From Comamonadaceae bacterium OS-4 (lineage in GTDB: Bacteria > Pseudomonadota > Gammaproteobacteria > Burkholderiales > Burkholderiaceae_C), in the NCBI GenBank assembly GCA_027924025.1, contig AP026970.1:3184501-3248500 (forward strand): a stretch of DNA of 64,000 nucleotides, in the 5' to 3' direction. This document shows positions 29,783 through 38,000 of the stretch, piece by piece (within the stretch, counting starts at the first letter, position 1; each line of letters starts with the position of its first letter). Under the pieces are notes generated by a model. It was not told where the DNA came from and made no database searches. It saw nothing but the letters and a program-made list of their open reading frames with translations. Position numbers and translations under genes: made by a program.

Positions 29783-31078
29783 TCAGGCTGCGGTGTAGGC
29801 CACGCGGCCACCGACCAGCGTGGCCTTCACGCGGCCGGGCAGCTCGTAGCCACCGAACGGTGTGTGATGCCCTTGGCTGACCAGTGCGGATGGCTCCACC
29901 ACCCAATGGGCGGCAGGATCAAACACACAAATGTCGGCCGCACCGCCTGCTGTGAGCCGGCCTGCGCTGGCGGCAAAGGTGCCCAGTGCGGCGCCCAACA
30001 CGTTTGCAGAGCGGCTAGTGACGGTGGCCACCGCATCTGCCACGCCCAAGCCGCTCTCTTGCGCCCACTTGAGGGCCAGGCTCAGCAGCAGCTCCAGGCC
30101 AGTGGCGCCGGGCTCAGCTTCAGCAAAGGGCAGTGTTTTTTCGTCGGCGCTGACGGGGTTGTGGTCGGAGACCAGCGCATCGATGGTGCCATCGGCCAGG
30201 CCGGCACGCAGGGCATCGCGGTCGCGCTGCTGGCGCAGGGGCGGGTTCAAGCGCATGCGGCTGTCGAAGTAGCCGATGTCCACATCGGTCAGGTGCAGGG
30301 AGTTGATGCTCACATCGCAGGTCACTGGCAGGCCTTCGGCCTTGGCTTGGCGCACTAGCTCTACACCGGCGGCGCTGCTGATGCGGCACAGGTGGACGCG
30401 GGCCTTGGTCGAGCGCACCAGCTCAAAGATGGTGTGCAGGGCAATGGTTTCAGCGGCCACTGGCACGCCAGAGAGGCCCATCCGGGTAGCCAAGGGGCCG
30501 CTGGCAGCTACGCCCTTGCCCAAGTAAGCCTCTTGCGGGCGCAGCCACACGGTGTAGCCGAAGGTGCTGGCGTACTGTAGGGCGCGCTGGGTGACCTGGG
30601 TGTTGAGCAAAGGCACTTCGGCCTGGCTGAAGGCCACGCAGCCGGCTTGGGTGAGCTGCAACATTTCGGTCAACACTTCGCCCTGCAAGTTGCGGGTGAG
30701 CGCCCCTAGCGGGAACACGCGGGCCTGGTGCAAGCGCTCGGCGCGATGGCGCAGCATCTCCACCAAGCCGGCTTCGTCCAACACGGGCTCGGTATCGGGA
30801 GGGCACACGACGCTGGTGACGCCACCTGCCACTGCGGCGGCGGTTTCGCTGGCCAACATGCCTTCGTGCTCGTGGCCAGGCTCGCGCAAGCGCACGGACA
30901 AGTCCACCAAGCCCGGCGCGACGATGCAGCCTTGGGCGTTGATGGTGGTTTGCGGGGCAAAGCCGGCGGGCACAGTGCCAATGGCCAGGATGCGGCCGCT
31001 GGAAATGGCCACATCGGCCACGGTGTCGGTGCCGCTGGCGGGGTCGATAACGCGGCCGCCTTGAATCAGAATTTGCAT
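29783..31078 (-). CDS. pyrX: Catalytically dead dihydroorotase homologue (PyrC')
   Basis: A 431-residue dihydroorotase-fold protein. The metal-binding HxH of active enzymes (DLHVHLREPG) is here DLSVRLREPG, so both histidines are lost. The later TPHHL-type motif reads SINSLHL and the active-site DHAPH reads DHNPV. Such inactive homologues next to pyrB, as in Pseudomonas, form a structural dodecamer that aspartate carbamoyltransferase needs. It lies 34 bp downstream of pyrB. Another active dihydroorotase must exist elsewhere in the genome. Confidence 0.9.
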   Translation of the reverse strand: MQILIQGGRVIDPASGTDTVADVAISSGRILAIGTVPAGFAPQTTINAQGCIVAPGLVDLSVRLREPGHEHEGMLASETAAAVAGGVTSVVCPPDTEPVLDEAGLVEMLRHRAERLHQARVFPLGALTRNLQGEVLTEMLQLTQAGCVAFSQAEVPLLNTQVTQRALQYASTFGYTVWLRPQEAYLGKGVAASGPLATRMGLSGVPVAAETIALHTIFELVRSTKARVHLCRISSAAGVELVRQAKAEGLPVTCDVSINSLHLTDVDIGYFDSRMRLNPPLRQQRDRDALRAGLADGTIDALVSDHNPVSADEKTLPFAEAEPGATGLELLLSLALKWAQESGLGVADAVATVTSRSANVLGAALGTFAASAGRLTAGGAADICVFDPAAHWVVEPSALVSQGHHTPFGGYELPGRVKATLVGGRVAYTAA

Positions 31079-31112
31079 TGCTTCAGTCCTTGAATCTGGG
31101 TGCGGGTCGCGA

Positions 31113-32075
31113 TCAAGCCTCGTTGCCCGCGACGATGCTCATGACCGCCATGCGCACGGCGATACCGAAGGTCACTTGCGGCAGGATCACGGCCTGCGCG
31201 CCGTCCACCACTGCCGAGTCAATCTCCACCCCGCGGTTGATAGGGCCGGGGTGCATGACGATGGCATCAGGCTTGGCGAGTTGCAGCTTTTCGGGTGTGA
31301 GGCCGAAGCTCTTGAAGAACTCGTGCATAGACGGCAACAGCGCACCGCTCATGCGCTCGTTTTGCAGGCGCAGCATGATGATGACGTCGCAGTCCTTGAT
31401 GCCCTCTTCCAAAGTGTGGCACACACGTACGCCCATCTGCGCCATGTCAGAGGGCACCAGCGTTTTCGGGCCAACCACGCGCACCTCGGCACAGCCCAGA
31501 GTGGTCAGCGCATGGATGTCAGAGCGCGCGACCCTTGAGTGCAGCACGTCGCCCACGATCGCGACCGTGAGGTTGGAAAAGTCTTTCTTGTAGTGCCGGA
31601 TGGTGAACATGTCCAGCAGACCCTGGGTGGGGTGGGCATGGCGGCCGTCTCCGGCGTTGATCACATGCACATGGGGCGCCACGTGCTGGGCGATCAGGTA
31701 GGGCGCGCCGGACTCGCTGTGGCGCACCACAAACATGTCAGCCGCCATGGCGCTCAGGTTGGCGATGGTGTCCAGCAGGGACTCGCCTTTGGAGGCGCTG
31801 GAGCGCGCGATGTCGAGGTTGATGACGTCCGCGCTCAGACGGGTGGCAGCAATCTCGAAGGTGGTGCGGGTGCGGGTGCTGTTTTCAAAGAACAGGTTGA
31901 ACACACTTTTGCCGCGCAACAAGGGCACTTTTTTAACTTCGCGGTCGTTGAGCGACACGAAGTTGGTGGCGGTGTCCAGAATGTGGGTGAGGATGTTTTT
32001 GGGCAGCCCTTCGGTGGAGAGCAGGTGGATCAGCTCGCCGTGTTTATTGAGTTGCGGATTGCGCTTGTACAACAT
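31113..32075 (-). CDS. pyrB: Aspartate carbamoyltransferase catalytic subunit
   Basis: A 320-residue PyrB that condenses carbamoyl phosphate and aspartate, the committed step of pyrimidine synthesis. The carbamoyl-phosphate motif STRTRTTFE and the [10 protein letters not shown] motif near the C-terminus are intact. It starts 2 bp after the pyrR stop and is followed by the inactive dihydroorotase that likely completes the holoenzyme. No pyrI regulatory subunit is present. Confidence 0.96.
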   Translation of the reverse strand: MLYKRNPQLNKHGELIHLLSTEGLPKNILTHILDTATNFVSLNDREVKKVPLLRGKSVFNLFFENSTRTRTTFEIAATRLSADVINLDIARSSASKGESLLDTIANLSAMAADMFVVRHSESGAPYLIAQHVAPHVHVINAGDGRHAHPTQGLLDMFTIRHYKKDFSNLTVAIVGDVLHSRVARSDIHALTTLGCAEVRVVGPKTLVPSDMAQMGVRVCHTLEEGIKDCDVIIMLRLQNERMSGALLPSMHEFFKSFGLTPEKLQLAKPDAIVMHPGPINRGVEIDSAVVDGAQAVILPQVTFGIAVRMAVMSIVAGNEA

Positions 32076-32077
32076 GC

Positions 32078-32575
32078 TCAGGCCTCCTGCACATCAAAAG
32101 AAAACACACCCTCAGCGCTGCGCGCCAGAGCCAGAGACTGGTTGGCCGCAAGGCTGACCCGTGCGGCGGCGAATTCAGCCTGGATGGGCAACTGGCGCCC
32201 GCCGCGGTCTACCAGCACCGCCAAGCGCACTTGCGCGGGGCGGCCGTAGTCAAACAGCTCGTTGATCACCGCGCGGATGGTGCGGCCGGTGTAGAGCACA
32301 TCGTCCAGCACCAGAATATCGGCGCCATTCACATCAAAGGGCAACTGGGTCTGGCCACCAGAGGACAAGCCCCGTTTGGCGAAGTCGTCACGGTGCATGG
32401 CGGACGAAATCGTGCCGTGCTTGCCCGCGAGTTTCAGGTCCGCCTGCAGGCGCTCGGCCAGCCAGGCGCCGCCCGAAGTGATGCCCACCAAGCGGGTATC
32501 TGCATTGCACAACTGCTGTACGCCGCGCAGGAGTTCGCGGTACAGCGCCTCTGCATCCAAAGCCAATGTGGTCAC
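32078..32575 (-). CDS. pyrR: PyrR-type regulator/uracil phosphoribosyltransferase
   Basis: A 165-residue phosphoribosyltransferase-fold protein with the PRPP motif [16 protein letters not shown]. PyrR proteins bind pyr mRNA or make UMP from uracil. The GTG start at 32575 overlaps the ruvX stop codon (GTGA). In beta-proteobacteria the regulatory mechanism is less clear than in Bacillus, and I see no obvious attenuator here. Confidence 0.9.
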   Translation of the reverse strand: MTTLALDAEALYRELLRGVQQLCNADTRLVGITSGGAWLAERLQADLKLAGKHGTISSAMHRDDFAKRGLSSGGQTQLPFDVNGADILVLDDVLYTGRTIRAVINELFDYGRPAQVRLAVLVDRGGRQLPIQAEFAAARVSLAANQSLALARSAEGVFSFDVQEA

Positions 32576-32985
32576 GGGAGGTTCCTCAAAAATTGTTCCA
32601 AAATAATGCAGGCAGACATGGCATCGGCGTCTTTGGCGCCACTGGCAATCGCCTCGGTGGTGCTGTAGCGCTCGTCCACCTCAAACACTTGCAGGCCGAA
32701 TCGCCCTTGCAACTGGCGGCCGAACTTTTTGGCGCGGGCGGTGTTTTCGTGCGGGGCGCCGTCAGGGTGATAGGGCACGCCGATCACGATGGCGTCGGGC
32801 TGCCATTCTTTGAGTTTGGCGGCCACACCGTCAAAGCGGGCATTGCCTTCGGCATGGATAGAGCCTTGTGGCTGGGCAGTGCGCATCAAGCGGTTGCCCA
32901 CCGCCACGCCGGTACGTTTCAAGCCGAAATCAAAAGCAATGAAGGTCGTGAATGCCTCGGGGACGGGCACCGCGGCCTCGGTCAT
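32572..32985 (-). CDS. ruvX: YqgF/RuvX family putative Holliday junction resolvase
   Basis: A 137-residue RNase H-like protein. FIAFDFGLKRTGVAVGN holds the first catalytic Asp, VIGVPYHPDG is the second strand, and VFEVDERYSTTEA holds the conserved Glu-Arg. The family is implicated in pre-16S rRNA processing and recombination. The ATG overlaps the upstream stop (ATGA) and its own stop overlaps the pyrR start, giving a tightly coupled chain. Confidence 0.92.
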   Translation of the reverse strand: MTEAAVPVPEAFTTFIAFDFGLKRTGVAVGNRLMRTAQPQGSIHAEGNARFDGVAAKLKEWQPDAIVIGVPYHPDGAPHENTARAKKFGRQLQGRFGLQVFEVDERYSTTEAIASGAKDADAMSACIILEQFLRNLP

Positions 32986-33581
32986 GCGTGCCCCACTTGC
33001 TGAGAAATCATCCACGACTGCAGGCCGAGCAAGCCCAGCGCCCGGTCGTAACGCTGGTCTACCGGCGTATCAAAAATAATGGCGTGATCTGCGGGCGTGG
33101 TGAGCCAGCTGTTTTCGCCCAGCTCGGATTCCAACTGCCCTTCGCCCCAAGCTGCATAGCCCAAGGTGACCAGCACACGTTTGGGGCCAGAGCCCATCGA
33201 CAGCGCCTCGAGCACATCGCGGGAGGTGGTCATCTCCAACCCGCCGGGTATGGTCATGGTGGAAGCATAAAGAGATTCGCCGGCCTCTGGGCCTCCGGTG
33301 ATCACGGGCTCGTGCAATACAAAGCCGCGCTCGGTTTGGACGGGGCCACCTTGGAATACCGGCTGCTCGAGCAGGTCTGCACGCTGCAAGGTCAGGTCGA
33401 TCTTGTCGAACAAAGCCGTCAACGGCATGTCTGCGGGCTTGTTGATGATCAGGCCTAAGGCCCCGCGCTCTGAGTGCTCGCACAAAAAGACCACGCTTTT
33501 GGAGAACATCTCATCGTCCAGCCCGGGCATTGCGATCAGGAAATGATGGGTGAGATTGAAAGGTGCAGAATCGCCGGACAT
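32982..33581 (-). CDS. YqgE/AlgH family protein (UPF0301)
   Basis: A 199-residue UPF0301 protein: LTHHFLIAMPGLDDEMFSKS and then FLCEHSERGALGLIINKP at the N-terminus, and VFQGGPVQTERGFVLH in the middle are diagnostic. No signal peptide or membrane segment. Function is not settled. It is the first gene of the algH-ruvX-pyrR-pyrB-pyrX-plsC run and diverges from the photolyase gene. Confidence 0.92.
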   Translation of the reverse strand: MSGDSAPFNLTHHFLIAMPGLDDEMFSKSVVFLCEHSERGALGLIINKPADMPLTALFDKIDLTLQRADLLEQPVFQGGPVQTERGFVLHEPVITGGPEAGESLYASTMTIPGGLEMTTSRDVLEALSMGSGPKRVLVTLGYAAWGEGQLESELGENSWLTTPADHAIIFDTPVDQRYDRALGLLGLQSWMISQQVGHA

Positions 33582-33602
33582 TCCCTGATTTTAACGGCTG
33601 AC

Positions 33603-35099
33603 ATGCAATCTGAATTCTCCAAAGGGCTGGTTTGGTTCCGCCGCGATTTACGCACCCAAGACAACGCGGCATTGGCCCTTGCTGCCGCATCTTGCGAGGT
33701 GGTGTATTGCGTTTTTGTATTCGACAAGGCGATCCTGAACCACCTGCCCCGGCAGGACCGGCGTGTGGAGTTCATTCATGGCGCAGTTTCTGAACTGCAC
33801 ACCCGGCTCAGTGCAATGGCACCGGGCAGTGGTGGGTTGATCGTTCTGCATGCGGATTCGGTGGATGCGATTCCCGAGTTGGCAGCGCGCTTGGATGTGC
33901 AAGCCGTATTCGCAGCCAGGGACTACGAACCCGCAGCCCTGGAGCGGGACACCGCCGTGCAGCAACAACTACTGAGCGAAGGGCGCCAGCTCAAACTGGT
34001 CAAAGACCAGGTGATTTTTGAGGAACGCGAAGTTTTGACGCAGATGGGCAAGCCCTATGGCGTGTTCACCCCCTATCACCGCGCCTGGCTGGCCCGCATC
34101 GGGGGGAATACCGTGGCCCAACACCAGCTCCCCGAGAACATAGCGACAGTATTGGCCCCCGTGCCTCATGAATGGCGTAGCTCCGTATCCTCACTGTCCT
34201 CTCTGGGTTTCGAGCAGACCAATCTGCAGACACTCGGAATGCACGGCGGCGAGTCTGCAGGTCAGGCCCTGCTGAATGATTTTGTGGTGCGCATGGACCG
34301 CTATGGCGAAGCCCGTGACTACCCTAGTCTCAAGGGCCCGAGCTATCTGGGTGTTCATTTGCGCTTTGGCACCGTGTCCATCCGGCACTTGGTCAACCTG
34401 GCCTTGGAGCGGGGGCGCGCCGGGAGCCAAGGGGCATCTGTTTGGCTCGCAGAACTGGCGTGGCGCGATTTTTATTTTCAGATTCTGGCGAACTTTCCCC
34501 GGGTGGCCCATCACGCCTTCAAACCGGACTACGACCACATCCAGTGGGAGAGCGGCGAGCACGCCGAAGCCCTGTATGCGGCGTGGTGCGAAGGCCGCAC
34601 CGGTTACCCGATCGTTGATGCCGCCATGGCCCAGCTCAACCAGACCGGCTATATGCACAACCGCTTGCGGATGGTGGCTGGAAGCTTTTTAGTCAAGCAC
34701 CTGGGGCTGGATTGGCGTTGGGGCGAACGCTACTTCGCGACCCATCTCAATGACTTTGACTTGTCTGCCAACAACGGGGGATGGCAGTGGGTCGCCTCGA
34801 GTGGTTGCGATGCGCAACCCTATTTCCGGATTTTCAACCCCGTGACCCAAAGTGAGCGCTTTGATGCGCAGGGCAAGTTCATCCGGCGCTATATCCCCCA
34901 ACTCGCAGGCTTGTCAGACAAAGCGATCCACGCACCTTGGGCCGCCAAGCCGATGGAGCTGCTCGCCGCCGGTGTGGAGTTGGGTGTGAACTATCCCGCT
35001 CCCGTTGTGGACCATGCGCAAGCCAGGGAGCGCACCTTGGCGCGCTATGGCTTTCTCAAAAAATCAGGGGATCAGGCGGGAACCGCCGCCGAGCAATAA
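33603..35099 (+). CDS. phrB: Deoxyribodipyrimidine photolyase
   Basis: A 498-residue class I photolyase that repairs cyclobutane dimers using blue light. The N-terminal antenna domain begins LVWFRRDLRTQDNAAL. The FAD domain has TGYPIVDAAMAQLNQTGYMH, HLGLDWRWGERYF and NNGGWQWVASSGCDAQPYFR, with tryptophans of the electron-transfer chain. Its ATG at 33603 is preferred because the upstream part overlaps the divergent algH start. The 3' end overlaps the chemosensory kinase gene by 28 bp. Confidence 0.95.
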   Translation: MQSEFSKGLVWFRRDLRTQDNAALALAAASCEVVYCVFVFDKAILNHLPRQDRRVEFIHGAVSELHTRLSAMAPGSGGLIVLHADSVDAIPELAARLDVQAVFAARDYEPAALERDTAVQQQLLSEGRQLKLVKDQVIFEEREVLTQMGKPYGVFTPYHRAWLARIGGNTVAQHQLPENIATVLAPVPHEWRSSVSSLSSLGFEQTNLQTLGMHGGESAGQALLNDFVVRMDRYGEARDYPSLKGPSYLGVHLRFGTVSIRHLVNLALERGRAGSQGASVWLAELAWRDFYFQILANFPRVAHHAFKPDYDHIQWESGEHAEALYAAWCEGRTGYPIVDAAMAQLNQTGYMHNRLRMVAGSFLVKHLGLDWRWGERYFATHLNDFDLSANNGGWQWVASSGCDAQPYFRIFNPVTQSERFDAQGKFIRRYIPQLAGLSDKAIHAPWAAKPMELLAAGVELGVNYPAPVVDHAQARERTLARYGFLKKSGDQAGTAAEQ

Positions 35100-38000
35100 G
35101 CCCGCACCAAGCCCAGCAGCTCATCTTCTGAGTAGGGCTTGCCAAGGTAGTGGTCCACACCGAGCTCGCGGGCGTGCTCGCGGTGTTTCTCGGCAATACG
35201 CGACGTGATCATGATGATGGGCAGGCCACGCAACTTGGCATCCGCACGGATGTTGCGAGCCAGGTCGAAGCCATCCATACGCGGCATCTCAATGTCAGAC
35301 AACACCACTGCAGGCACCTCTTCCTGCAAACGCTCCAAGGCCTGCAAGCCATCATTCGCCAGCGCAACCCGATAACCTTCACGCTTGAGCAAACGCTGGG
35401 TCACGCGGCGCACCGTGATCGAATCATCAACCACCAGCACCAATGGCAGCTGGGTCGCCGCGACCACTGTGGCCGGCTGCTGCGCCTCGGCTCGCTCTGT
35501 GCCTTGTGCACTGCGCTCCTGACGCTGCGTCACCAAGGCACGGGCTTGATCGCCGTATACCGATGCCAACGCGACCGGGTTGTAGATCAACACCACAGCA
35601 CCCGAAGCCAGCACAGACATGCCTGCCAGGCCGGGCAAGCGGGCCAATTGTGGGCCGAGGTTCTTCACCACCACTTCGCGGTTGCCCAGAACTTCGTCGA
35701 CGTGAACCGCCAGCCGCTGACCCGCACTGCGGAAGATGGCCACCGGCAGGGTTTTGCCCCCCATTTCTTCACTTTGCGCGGACACTTGCAACAATGCACC
35801 GCCCCAAAAGAACGGCACGGACTCATCACCGAATGAAAAATTCTGCGCGGCATACGCGTCTTTGAGCTGCCCGCTGGGCACTCGCAACACGGTCTCCATG
35901 ATGTTGGCCGGTACGCCGATGGAGAAATCGCCCATCCGCAGAATCACCACCTGGGTCACGGCAGTGGTCAGTGGCAACACCAGCTTGAATGAAGTCCCTG
36001 CGTTGGTTTGGCTTTGGGTCTCAATGCGCCCACCGAGCGCATGCACCTCTGCACGCACCACATCCATGCCGACACCACGCCCGGAGAGCTCGGTGACTTC
36101 ATCCGCTGTAGAGAAGCCCGGCATAAAAATCAAGTTCGCCGCATCCACATCGCTCATGGCGGCGCCCGATGCAATCAGCTGTTTGGCCTCGGCCTTGCTG
36201 CGGATGCGCTCCAGATCCAGGCCTGCACCGTCGTCACTGAAGGTCACCGTGATGTCGTTGCTTTCTTGCAAGACCTGCACCTGAATCGCGCCTGCCGCCG
36301 GCTTACCCACGGCCAGGCGCACTGCAGGCATCTCGACACCGTGCGCCACCGCATTGCGCAACAAGTGCTCAAAGGCGGGGGCCATACGGTCCAGCACACC
36401 ACGGTCCACTTCAATCGCGTCTCCGATGATGTCCAGTTTGACTTGCTTTCCGACATCTTTCGCCGCCTGGCGGACCACGCCATACAGGCGGTCTGACACG
36501 CTGTCGAACTCCACCATCCGGGTGCGGAGCAAGTCTTTTTGCAGTTCGCGGGCTTGGCGGCCTTGTGCGATCAAATCGTCCTCGGCACCTTCCACCGAGC
36601 GGAGCAAATTGCGCTGCACCGTCGCCACGTCGTTCACCGACTCGGCCATCATGCGGGTCAGCTCTTGTACGCGTGTGAACCGGTCAAACTCCAGCGGGTC
36701 GAAGGCCTGTTGCGAGTCTTTGGTCTGCGCCAGTCGGGACTGCATTTGTGACTCAGCCTGCAACTCGACGTCGCGCAGTTGCTGGCGCAAGCGATCCAAA
36801 TTGCCCGAAAGCTCGCCGAGCGACATGCGAATCTGGCCGATCCGCTCATCCACCCGCGAGCGCGCAATCATGACCTCACCCGCTTGGTTGACCAGCCGAT
36901 CCAACAGCTGTGCACGCACACGCACCGATTGGTTGCCTTGCGCGCGTGGCTGGGGAGCTATAGCCGCCACTGCGGGCAACAGCTTGGGCATGCGTGCCGC
37001 AGCACCTGGCTCAGGGGCCGTAGTTTCGGTTGCCGGCGTGGACACTGGGGGTGTCGGCACAGCCGCTTCTTGCTCCGCGTCTTGGAGCGCTTTGCCCAAG
37101 CCCACAAATACCGCCTGCATCGCATCAAAGCGGGTGAGCAGGGGTTCGAGCTGCAGAGATTGCAGACCTTCGGCACCCAAGGTCTCGATGGAGGACTCCA
37201 TCCGGTGCCCCATTTCACCCAAACGCATGGCACCCGCAAGGCGCGCACTGCCTTTGAGTGTGTGGAGCAAGCGCATCACCTCTTGCCGAGAGGCCATCTC
37301 ATCGGGATGAGACACCCACTGGCGCAGCGCGGCACCTAATTGAGGCATCAACTCGGTGGCCTCTTCTTCAAAGATGGGCAGCAAATCGACATCGAGACTG
37401 TCTTGCGCAACCCATTCTTCATCATCCCCATCCAACACGATAAGGGGAGCGGCCTCCGGCAAAGGCGTTGGCGCGTTCACGGCCTCAGGGACTGGTGTTT
37501 CTGGCAGCAAGGACACATCCGCGGGGGCTTCGGGCTCCGCAAGCGGCACAGGCTCGGAGGCCACGGGCGCGACCGACTCGAGGCTATTGAAGTCCAACTC
37601 TTCGTCCAGCTCTTGCAAGGTATCCCCGGACTCCATCACTGGTGCCGGGAATTCTGTTTCGGTGATGTCTTGCAAAGCTTGCAAAACGTGTGGATCCGCC
37701 TCTTTCACAAAACCTGCGGCGAACTGGTGCAGCAAGCGACGGATGTCTTCCGCTGCGTGGCAAAATACATCGGCATGGTCTGCCTGCACTTGCCGGTGCA
37801 ACTGAACATGTTGCAGCGCTTGCTCCAGAGCTTTGGCGGTTTCTGAAAGCGCTGTAAAGCCCACCGTCGCGGAACTGCCCAACAAAGAATGGGCTAAGGA
37901 AATAACGGTGTCAGACACCGGCTCTTGAAGCTCTATCGCCCACTCACCCAGCTCTGTTTGCAACCGGCGAGACCATTCATCGGCCTCGTTCAGGTAAACG

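Noticed and set aside
35072-35099. Frameshift at the photolyase/ChpA overlap
   Set aside because: Both proteins end in plausible C-terminal sequences, so a simple overlap is sufficient.
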